Shown piece by piece: positions 9,055 to 15,255 of a DNA stretch of 31,516 bases. The position numbers and the translations under genes were made by a program. Positions within the stretch are counted from its first letter, which is position 1. Every line of letters starts with the position of its first letter. The stretch comes from PALSA-1440 sp050011195 (GTDB lineage: Bacteria > Verrucomicrobiota > Verrucomicrobiia > Limisphaerales > UBA8199): contig JBEKJO010000064.1 of NCBI GenBank assembly GCA_050011195.1, positions 1 through 31,516 of the forward strand, given 5' to 3'. The notes under the pieces were generated by a model. The model made no database searches, was not told where the DNA came from, and saw nothing but the letters and a program-made list of their open reading frames with translations.

Positions 9055-10584
9055 TCACTGCGTCAGCACGAAGCGGCGGTGCCGCTTAAATGTGTCGCGC
9101 AGGGCCACGGACATTTCGTCCTGAACCCCCTGTAACTCGCGATAGACGGCAGCGCGCTTCTGATCCGGTTCCGCCCTCTCGCCGGGGTTCAGTTCCACGA
9201 ACTGGTCGGTGAGGTCGCTGATGGAGACCTTCTCGCCCTGCTGCAAGCGCCAGCACCAGAGCGCCTGCAACGCCGCGCCGTAGGCCGCGCCTTCGCTGAC
9301 CTTCAGGGTGACCACTTTCGCGTTGAAGACATCGGCCATGATCTGCCGCCAGACCTTGTCTTTCGCCCCGCCGCCGGTCGCGCGGATTTGCGCCGGTTTA
9401 ACGCCCAGCTCCGCCAGCCGGCGCAACCCATAGTTCATCCCCAGCGTCACGCCTTCCATCGCCGCGCGCGCGAAGTAGCCGGCCTCGAAGGTCTTCTGGT
9501 TCACGCCGAACCAGACGCCCGTCCCCTCCGGCACGTTCGGCGTGCGCTCGCCCTCGAAGTACGGCAGCAACAGCAAGCCCCGCGACCCCGCCGGAACCCG
9601 CGCCGCTTCGGCCCTGAGCTTCTCGTATGACCAGCCGAAGTCTTCACGCACCATTTCCGTGGCGACGGTGACGTTCATGGTGCAGAGCAGCGGCAGCCAG
9701 CGATTGGTCGAATCGCAGAACGCGGCGATCTCGCCCTGCGGATCAACAACCGGTTTCTCCGAACAGGCGTAGATCGTCCCGCTGGTGCCGAAGCTGGCGG
9801 TGATGACGCCCGCGCGGGTGTTGCCGGTGCCGATGGCGCCCATCATGTTGTCGCCGCCGCCGGCGCTTACCAGCACGCCGGGGTTCAAATCAAGCAGCTT
9901 GGCTGTGGAAGCCTGCACGAAGCCGGCGGGCCGGTCGCTGCGCCCCAGCGGCGGCAGCTTGCCGGCGAGGTCGGGATCAATCGCCTTGAGCGCCGCCTCG
10001 GACCATTTCCGTTGGCGCACGTCCAGCAACGCTGTCCCGCTGGCGTCGCCGTACTCCATGGTCTTCTCGCCAGTGAGCCAGAAATTCAGGTAGTCGTGCG
10101 GCAACAGCACTGTCGCCAGGCGCTGATAATTCTTCGGCTCATGTTTCTTGAGCCAGAGAATCTTGGACGCGGTGAAGCCGGGCAGGACCGCGTTGCCCAG
10201 CGCGCGGATGGTCTTCTTCAATCCGCCGAGCTTTTCGGTAATTTCCTCGCACTCGGCGGCGGTCGAGGTGTCGCACCAGAGTTTGGCCGGGCGGATCACC
10301 TCGCCCGCGTGGTCGAGCGGCACAAAGCCGTGCTGCTGGCCGCTCACGCCGATGGCTTTCACCTCGGCGGCAGCCGCTTTGGCCTGGCGCAACGCGCGGC
10401 GGATGGCGCCGGCGGTGGCGTCGCGCCACGTGTGGGGGTGCTGCTCTTTGGCCCCGGGCGGCAGATTGGGAATCAGCTCGTATGCCTGCGCCGCCGAGGC
10501 GAGGACTTTCCCATCGCGCGCGTCCACGACGAGGACCTTGGTGGATTGCGTGCCGCTGTCAATGCCGAGTAACAGTGTTCTCAT
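9055..10584 (-). CDS. xylB: Xylulokinase (FGGY family)
   Basis: A 509-residue cytoplasmic kinase that phosphorylates D-xylulose to xylulose 5-phosphate, feeding the pentose phosphate pathway. The first FGGY half starts GIDSGTQSTKV (Asp9 in the phosphate-1 loop), followed by GVSGQQHGFV. The catalytic-base region GGGDNMMGAIGTG is near residue 245 and matches XylB. FGTSGT and ATGGGAKDKVWRQIMAD mark the second ATPase half. No xylose isomerase gene is adjacent, so the exact sugar is inferred from sequence. ATG 10584 is one base after the TAA of the M50 protease gene, with GGAAT about 10 nt upstream, so the two are probably translationally coupled. An in-frame upstream start at 10614 would run into the protease gene. 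Confidence 0.93.
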   Translation of the reverse strand: MRTLLLGIDSGTQSTKVLVVDARDGKVLASAAQAYELIPNLPPGAKEQHPHTWRDATAGAIRRALRQAKAAAAEVKAIGVSGQQHGFVPLDHAGEVIRPAKLWCDTSTAAECEEITEKLGGLKKTIRALGNAVLPGFTASKILWLKKHEPKNYQRLATVLLPHDYLNFWLTGEKTMEYGDASGTALLDVRQRKWSEAALKAIDPDLAGKLPPLGRSDRPAGFVQASTAKLLDLNPGVLVSAGGGDNMMGAIGTGNTRAGVITASFGTSGTIYACSEKPVVDPQGEIAAFCDSTNRWLPLLCTMNVTVATEMVREDFGWSYEKLRAEAARVPAGSRGLLLLPYFEGERTPNVPEGTGVWFGVNQKTFEAGYFARAAMEGVTLGMNYGLRRLAELGVKPAQIRATGGGAKDKVWRQIMADVFNAKVVTLKVSEGAAYGAALQALWCWRLQQGEKVSISDLTDQFVELNPGERAEPDQKRAAVYRELQGVQDEMSVALRDTFKRHRRFVLTQ

Positions 10585-10585
10585 A

Positions 10586-11227
10586 TTAAATGGGTATTCC
10601 AAACCAGCCGGCAATGGCCAGCCATGATTTGGTCGTTAAAACATCGAGGGTCCGCTGCACGGCGGGGACCTGCAAGACAAGGATCAGAACGAAAACGCCG
10701 TAACGCGCGATCTGGTGGTAAGTCTCATAGCTCATCCCGATCAGGCTGCGCACGACCTGCGAGCCGTCCAGGGGCGGAATCGGCAGCAGGTTGAAGAAGC
10801 ACAGCAGCAGGCTCAGGTGCGCCCAGTTGAAGCATACTTCCATCAGGCTGCGGGAATGGACCGCGTACCCCAGGCGCGCCAAACCCATAATGACGATGGC
10901 CAACAGCAGATTCATCCACGGCCCGGCCAGCGTGACCATGATGTCATCCAGTCGCGGGTTCCGCAGGTTGTCAGGGTTCACGGGAACCGGCTTGGCCCAA
11001 CCGGCGAAAAAGCCGCCCGGCGCCATGAAGATCAGCAGCAGCGGCAAGGCAACCGTTCCGATCAGGTCAATATGAACCAGCGGATTGAGCGAGACGCGGC
11101 CCTGCGCCAGCGCCGTATCATCCCCGCACTTCCAGGCCATCCAGGCATGGCCGAACTCGTGGAAGGTCAGCAACACCAGCAGGCCCAGATAGAGGATCAG
11201 CCCGTTGATTAACAGTCTTGGGTCCAT
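10586..11227 (-). CDS. Site-2 protease family (M50) membrane metalloprotease
   Basis: A 213-residue integral membrane protein of the compact S2P type, which cleaves substrates within the membrane. HEFGH at residues 23-27 is the zinc HEXXH in the first transmembrane segment. NLLPIPPLDG near residues 145-155 supplies the third ligand (Asp). About five or six hydrophobic segments are visible. It lacks a PDZ domain, as do the small bacterial members. I chose ATG 11227 (MDPRLLINGL), which starts directly at the first membrane helix; the longer in-frame ORF up to 11494 adds a basic, proline-rich leader that does not look like protein. It sits one base upstream of xylB, though no functional tie is known. 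Confidence 0.9.
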   Translation of the reverse strand: MDPRLLINGLILYLGLLVLLTFHEFGHAWMAWKCGDDTALAQGRVSLNPLVHIDLIGTVALPLLLIFMAPGGFFAGWAKPVPVNPDNLRNPRLDDIMVTLAGPWMNLLLAIVIMGLARLGYAVHSRSLMEVCFNWAHLSLLLCFFNLLPIPPLDGSQVVRSLIGMSYETYHQIARYGVFVLILVLQVPAVQRTLDVLTTKSWLAIAGWFGIPI

Positions 11228-11475
11228 TCGCCGGCACGCTAACAAACCGCTCGGACGGTGAATAGGGAATAGTTTCCCCGACCTCCGGGGATGGCACGGC
11301 TGGCTGGCAGCGCTTTTGGACCGAAGGGGTTCGTTGGAGCTCAGCCGCATGCGCTTCCGCAACCCTTCCCCCAGGGAAAGGGCTTTTCCACGCCATAAAA
11401 TAAACCTGGCTAATAGCGGACCCTCCTCGACCCGCAAGCCACCCCCTAGCCAAGTGGGAGGAGGGCGGGAGCAGG
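11228..11475. other. Region between M50 protease and transposon
   Basis: No gene is seen. An in-frame extension of the protease ORF and short ORFs on the other strand look non-coding. The bases at 11468-11475 (GGAGCAGG) are one copy of the transposon target duplication. Before that insertion, this sequence would have continued directly to 13089. Confidence 0.6.
11468..11475. repeat. Left 8-bp target-site duplication (GGAGCAGG)
   Basis: Identical to 13081-13088. Each copy directly abuts one end of the inverted-repeat element. Confidence 0.85.
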
Positions 11476-11630
11476 GGTCATGGTGCGACAGCAAGTTGAT
11501 GGGGCGGCGCGGGAAATGCTTGGGGAATGTCCCAATTTATGGCCGCGCCGTCTCATATTGAGACAGCAAGCAACGTGCCAACCAGTCATAAAACAAGACA
11601 TAATTGTCCAGAAATTGAACACCTTAAGCG

Positions 11631-11658
11631 TTGACGAAGTCAAACAGACAGGTAAATA
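11631..11658 (+). promoter_or_regulatory. Possible promoter of the transposon cargo
   Basis: TTGACG (11631-11636) and TAAATA (11653-11658) are separated by 16 nt in the AT-richer left part of the transposon, upstream of the small ORF. The -35 overlaps a TTGAC-GAA-GTCAA inverted repeat that could be an operator. The -10 is a weak match, so this is only a suggestion. Confidence 0.3.
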
Positions 11659-11892
11659 TTGCGCAGGTTTTACTGTTGGGCTGTGCGAGACTCGTGTTCG
11701 TAAATGTGGCGGCTGTGGTTGGCATTTGGTAGGAGATTTGCTGCTTTGCTGCTTATACGCAACGAATGGCGCACGGCGAAACATGAACGACTATGAAAAA
11801 TACGCCACGGACCAGCGCCTCAGGTGCGGGGCTTTCTCTTTTCGGGACGCTTGATTCTGGCGGCAACCAAACACCAAAATCCACTCAAACTT

Positions 11893-12138
11893 ATGAACAT
11901 GCCTCATCCACCGCCCAAGTCTTACGGCAAGGCCGCGGATGCCTATCTCAAGGACTTCTATAAATCTTACGGTGCGGAAAACACCCAGCAGAAAATAAAA
12001 GTGCTTGAGGCAAACCTCGGCCAGCAACCTTCCAATTATTATGCCCTCGGTGGCCGTCTCACTGATGAAATGAAACTGGGGTGCTTGGAGTACGATTACC
12101 TTAGCCAGATGGGTAAAATAGAACTTGTCTTGGCCTGA
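11893..12138 (+). CDS. Small protein of unknown function (transposon cargo)
   Basis: An 81-residue protein, mostly charged and predicted helical (KAADAYLKDFYKSYG, QQKIKVLEANLG), ending in a hydrophobic IELVLA. I recognise no family. It starts at ATG 11893 (or ATG 11899); the frame is open back to a GTG at 11824, and no good Shine-Dalgarno decides between them. It lies on the same strand as, and 77 bp upstream of, the peptidase gene. ImmA/IrrE-type peptidases usually pair with a DNA-binding regulator. This protein is too short and lacks an evident helix-turn-helix, so a regulator role is not supported by motif. The position suggests a partner of the peptidase, which is inference only. Composition is clearly poorer in GC than the flanking chromosome. 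Confidence 0.55.
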   Translation: MNMPHPPPKSYGKAADAYLKDFYKSYGAENTQQKIKVLEANLGQQPSNYYALGGRLTDEMKLGCLEYDYLSQMGKIELVLA

Positions 12139-12156
12139 GCCGATCAGGCACCATTG

Positions 12157-12196
12157 ACCAGGATTGAATCTGAACAGATTCATCCTGGTTTTTTTT
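12157..12196 (+). terminator. Strong rho-independent terminator between the two cargo genes
   Basis: The stem ACCAGGAT-GAATCTG pairs with CAGATTCATCCTGGT: 15 bp with one bulged T and a 2-nt AA apex (probably opening to a larger loop). Eight T residues follow (12189-12196). It ends only 19 nt before the peptidase ATG, so the peptidase must depend on read-through or on a start very close to the gene. Confidence 0.9.
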
Positions 12197-12215
12197 ACTT
12201 TAGATTATTCCGATT

Positions 12216-12821
12216 ATGCCCGAAAAATACGCCAAACTATTCTTTAACGAGTCCATCGGCTCTTTGATGGCCCACTCGCTTCGTGCCGTCTTTAACCACT
12301 TTTACAAAAGAGGCATCGCCGTGGAGTTGCTTATTATCGCTGATACGGCAAATGCAATCCTGCCGATGTCCCCTACCGAAGGAGCGACCAGTCTGCTCAG
12401 AACAAACCTTTACAGCCGCCATACCAAGGACAACCACCAACACGACCGAGTAGTAGCTTGGATATTCATCCACAAAGATGCCAACCGACACTTGGCCAGA
12501 ATGTGCATCGCCCACGAAATCTACCACTTGTTGATGGAACTGAACGCTTACATTGACGGGGGGCGCTCTACATGGGCGCAAATCGCCGTCAATGAATCCG
12601 TGGAGAAACAATGTAACGATTTTGCTCGCCGGTTTTGCAGTTACCACGATAGGTTCAACCATGACGAAAAACTACGGGAGGAATACATATATTTCCCACC
12701 GGACACGTTTAAGGAGGGTGTAAAAACAACCTCGACAAACAGCCAACCTAAATGGCCGCCAGGCTTAAGCCTGGACCCCGCACACCCCTTCCACCAAACA
12801 ACCCCGCCAAATTGGCTTTAA
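12216..12821 (+). CDS. Putative zinc metallopeptidase of the ImmA/IrrE type (transposon cargo)
   Basis: A 201-residue protein. HEIYH at residues 100-104 is a zinc-binding HEXXH, and a helix with NESVEKQCNDFARRF about 25 residues later matches the place of the third ligand and FA-R-F helix in ImmA/IrrE (M78-like) peptidases. Those enzymes cleave repressors or regulators in mobile elements and stress responses. No Shine-Dalgarno is seen before ATG 12216, and a terminator hairpin ends 19 nt upstream, so expression may be low or conditional. The last about 25 residues (from KWPPGLSLD) look unrelated to the domain. They cover a perfect 16-bp palindrome, CCAGGCTTAAGCCTGG, near 12760-12777, and probably come from sequence added at the fusion point. 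The TAA overlaps the stop of the convergent transposase remnant. Confidence 0.7.
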   Translation: MPEKYAKLFFNESIGSLMAHSLRAVFNHFYKRGIAVELLIIADTANAILPMSPTEGATSLLRTNLYSRHTKDNHQHDRVVAWIFIHKDANRHLARMCIAHEIYHLLMELNAYIDGGRSTWAQIAVNESVEKQCNDFARRFCSYHDRFNHDEKLREEYIYFPPDTFKEGVKTTSTNSQPKWPPGLSLDPAHPFHQTTPPNWL

Positions 12822-12982
12822 TACCGAGCGTCAAGTAGTTCCTGAATAGTCCAGACGTGATCGGTTATCCCCGCTGCCATTGCTGGGGTCATGCCGTGGG
12901 CAGAGTGTTTCCGGCAGAAGTTGAAATGCGCCACAAACAGGGCGACCGCGTGCATGTGGTTTTCCAGCTTCTTTGAATAAGC
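12818..12982 (-). pseudogene. IS1-family transposase, 3' remnant
   Basis: Only the C-terminal about 54 codons remain: AYSKKLENHMHAV, HFNFCRKHSAHGMTPAMA, AGITDHVWTIQELL. This matches the end of a common DDE transposase group that I recall as IS1 family. The catalytic core and N-terminus are missing: within 60 bp upstream the sequence changes to the right inverted end of the transposon. The deletion therefore joined the element's 5' end directly to the transposase tail. A longer frame on this strand runs on into the neighbouring TPR gene, but that part is not protein-like. Confidence 0.75.
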
Positions 12983-13080
12983 ATGGCCACACTTTGCCCC
13001 AAGACGCCAAATAAGCCAATAATCTTTTCTGACTAATTTTGTAATCGCCCCCCCCGTCAACTTGCCGACGCACCATGACC

Positions 13081-13088
13081 GGAGCAGG
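13081..13088. repeat. Right 8-bp target-site duplication (GGAGCAGG)
   Basis: Identical to 11468-11475. Its exactness suggests that the insertion is fairly recent compared with the four mismatches between the two inverted ends. Confidence 0.85.
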
Positions 13089-13152
13089 ACACTCGGACAC
13101 CACCAAGTTACATTATAGCAGTTAATAGTACCAAAACCCCATGAAACGAGCC

Positions 13153-15255
13153 TCATCTGCTTGCTTTGGGTCCCGGTGCGCTCGGCTCGCGAAACGGCTG
13201 GCCCCGCTCGTAGCATTGCCGATGCGCCTCGATTTCCCGTCCGAGTTGCGCCGCGCCCGATGCCTGGGCGAGCCGGGCTGCGCTCCGGGCCGCGTCGGCC
13301 GCTTCCGGAAATCGGCCCGTCTCCGCGAGCGCCGCCCCCAGAGTATCGAGGAGTTTGGCGTCGTTCGTGCGAGTCAAGGCCACGGCCCGGGCGGCCAGCT
13401 CGACCGCCTGCTTGCCGTCGCGAAAGCGCGCGTCCGGTTGGGTGGCCAGCAGCCACGACAGATTATTCAGCGCCTCCAGCCAATCGGGTTTGAGCCGGAC
13501 GGCTTCGCGATAGTGCCGGCTGGCTTCTGCCACTTCGTCCCGCGCCAGCAGAGCGACCGCCAGTTGATAGTGCGCCTCGGCGTAGTCCGGTTTCAAGGCC
13601 AGGGCGGTTTGGTAATGTCCCGCCGCGTCGGCGGCCTGGCCGTCGGCGAGCAACTGGTTGGCCAGATGGTAATGCGCCCGCGCCAGCTTCGGGTCTGCTC
13701 TCAGGGCCTTTTCATATTCCTCGAGGGCTTCACCACGCCGTTTCAGCGCGGCATAAGCGTTGCCCAGATTGCAATGCGCGTCGGCATAACCCGGCCGCCA
13801 GCGCACCGCTTCCGTGTAGCAGCGGATGGCTTCCTCCCTTTTGCCTTGGGCCTCCAAGGCGGTTCCCAGGTTGTTGTAGGCGGGGAAATTCCCGTGCGTC
13901 ACCGCGATGGCATGGCGGTAGAGCGCCTCGCTGTTGCGCCAATACCCCACCTGCCGCTGCGTCGCCCCCAGACACCCCGCCAGCGCCAAGCCCGTAATCA
14001 CCCTCAGCCCGGCCGCCCCGTGCCGAAACCGCCCCGCCAGTTCCCCCAATCCAAAGACGCCCGCGATGAACAGGCCGATGGAAGGGATGTAGAAATATCG
14101 GTCGGCCATCGCCTGTTCGCCCACCTGGACCAGCCCAATCACCGGCACGAGCGTGCCCGCGTACCAAAACCATCCCACCGCCACATACGGAAACTTCCTG
14201 AGCCACAACGCCACAGCGGAAAAAGCCGCCAGGGCCGCGCCCGCCAGCAGGATCATCCCGGTCAGGTGAGGATGGCCATAGGGATAGAATACCGCCAGAT
14301 GCGTCGGCCACAAAGTTTTCCCGATATACCGGTAGTAGGACAGCACCGCGTTGGCGATCCGTTGGGTAGCCGGCAGACCTTTGATGGCCACGATCGCGCC
14401 GAAGCGGTTCTGTGCCCACAAGGTCGCCCCGCATGAGAGCGCCGCCAGCGCCACGAACAGCCCCTTCTCCAGCGCCAGGCGATAGAGAGTTTTGAGTGTT
14501 GAGTGTTGGGTGTTGAGTTGGATGCGCCGCAGGGGCCAATAATCCAGCAGCAGCATGACGAACGGCCAGGTCACCAGCATCGGCTTGCTCATCAGCCCCA
14601 ACGCGAAGAGGACCAGCGCTAGAAGGTAGTAAAATGCGGGAGGAGGATAGCAGAGGGCGTGAAGCGTGTTGCATGTTGCGTGTTGCTGGATTCTGCATTC
14701 TGCATTCTTTCTTCCTCCTTCCGACTTCTCCACATACTTCGCATAAGCGAGCAGCGTCAGCAGCCCCAAGCAGGTGCTCAGCACATCCTTCCTCTCTGCC
14801 ACCCACGCCACCGATTCTACGTGCAGCGGATGCCACGCAAACAATGCCGCCACCACGAAACTCTGCCCCCGCTTTCCCGTCAGCCCCAGGAGCAGCGCAA
14901 ACAGCAGCCACGAATTCGCCACGTGCAGCAGCAGGCTGGTCGTATGATGCCCGCCCGCCTTCAGCCCATGCACCTGGCAATCCACCATGTGGGACATCCA
15001 CGTTACGGGGTGCCAATTGGCGGCCGCGCTCGCCCCCAACGCCCACTTCAAACCCGCCCGGCTAATCCCTGCCCGGACTTGCGCATTGTCCGTCACGTAA
15101 AACGGGTCGTCGAAATTGACGAACTCGAAACCCGCCACCGGCCAATAAACCGCCAGCGTCCCCGCGGCGAGGACGAGGCAACCGAGCAAGCTCCCCCACC
15201 GCTCCCAAAATCCCGTCCAGGCGGGCGAACCTGAAAGCCGCGCATCGTTCATCAT
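13153..15255 (-). CDS. Membrane protein with C-terminal TPR repeats, TMTC/GT-C glycosyltransferase-like (paralog A)
   Basis: A 700-residue protein. The N-terminal about 440 residues contain roughly ten transmembrane segments with an early acidic pair in NFDDPFYV (Asp49-Asp50), as in GT-C mannosyltransferases and the TMTC proteins. HPLHVESVAWVAERKDVL and GLMSKPMLVTWPFV are strongly conserved with its neighbour. About six TPR units follow from about residue 455 (YNNLGTALEAQGKREEAI and on). A protein O-glycosylation role is the family-based guess. Residues about 178-206 are an insertion encoded by heptamer repeats, and a second short heptamer array encodes NTQHSTLKTL. The start ATG overlaps the TGA of the upstream paralog by 4 bp (ATGA), so the pair is translationally coupled. 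The gene ends 64 bp from the transposon target duplication. Confidence 0.85.
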   Translation of the reverse strand: MMNDARLSGSPAWTGFWERWGSLLGCLVLAAGTLAVYWPVAGFEFVNFDDPFYVTDNAQVRAGISRAGLKWALGASAAANWHPVTWMSHMVDCQVHGLKAGGHHTTSLLLHVANSWLLFALLLGLTGKRGQSFVVAALFAWHPLHVESVAWVAERKDVLSTCLGLLTLLAYAKYVEKSEGGRKNAECRIQQHATCNTLHALCYPPPAFYYLLALVLFALGLMSKPMLVTWPFVMLLLDYWPLRRIQLNTQHSTLKTLYRLALEKGLFVALAALSCGATLWAQNRFGAIVAIKGLPATQRIANAVLSYYRYIGKTLWPTHLAVFYPYGHPHLTGMILLAGAALAAFSAVALWLRKFPYVAVGWFWYAGTLVPVIGLVQVGEQAMADRYFYIPSIGLFIAGVFGLGELAGRFRHGAAGLRVITGLALAGCLGATQRQVGYWRNSEALYRHAIAVTHGNFPAYNNLGTALEAQGKREEAIRCYTEAVRWRPGYADAHCNLGNAYAALKRRGEALEEYEKALRADPKLARAHYHLANQLLADGQAADAAGHYQTALALKPDYAEAHYQLAVALLARDEVAEASRHYREAVRLKPDWLEALNNLSWLLATQPDARFRDGKQAVELAARAVALTRTNDAKLLDTLGAALAETGRFPEAADAARSAARLAQASGAAQLGREIEAHRQCYERGQPFREPSAPGPKASR
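14492..14519. repeat. Four heptamers TTGRGTK inside paralog A
   Basis: Units TTGAGTG, TTGAGTG, TTGGGTG and TTGAGTT. They lie in a loop-coding region of the TPR gene and are read as LNTQHSTL on the minus strand. Paralog B has a different sequence at the same loop, with two heptamer-like units (ATTCCGC, AGTCCGC at 16475-16488). Confidence 0.85.
14666..14709. repeat. Heptamer array (RTGTTGC x3, ATTCTGC x2) inside paralog A
   Basis: GTGTTGC, ATGTTGC, GTGTTGC, then TGG, ATTCTGC, ATTCTGC and a degenerate ATTCTTT. It encodes the 28-residue insertion between the conserved YVEKSE and FYYLLAL segments. The same site in paralog B carries a longer array of the same units at 16662-16749. Confidence 0.9.

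Larger units (their letters stand above)
11476..13080. mobile_element. 1605-bp non-autonomous IS1-like transposon with cargo genes
   Basis: The left end 11476-11507 and the right end (13080 down to 13049, reverse strand) both start GGTCATGGTGCG and match at about 28 of 32 positions. The ends point inward. Perfect 8-bp direct repeats, GGAGCAGG, abut both ends exactly (11468-11475 and 13081-13088), as expected for a target-site duplication. Inside are an 81-residue ORF, a strong terminator, a HEXXH peptidase gene and only the last about 54 codons of a transposase. The GGT-ATG-TGC start of the inverted repeats and the remnant suggest the IS1 family; this family call is from memory. Without a complete transposase the element could move only in trans. 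Confidence 0.85.

Noticed and set aside
11228..11494. Longer start for the M50 protease
   Set aside because: The added 89 residues are basic and proline-rich, without a membrane segment; MDPRLLING is the natural start.
11480..11854. 124-residue ORF at the left end of the transposon
   Set aside because: It starts within the inverted repeat and has Cys-rich, unpatterned sequence. It is probably the non-coding leader of the cargo.
12983..13456. 5' extension of the transposase remnant ORF on the minus strand
   Set aside because: It crosses the transposon end and overlaps the TPR gene; only the last about 54 codons resemble a transposase.
13141..14436. 431-residue ORF opposite TPR paralog A
   Set aside because: Arg/Pro/Gln-rich shadow of the TPR-coding region; the TPR pattern on the minus strand is unmistakable.
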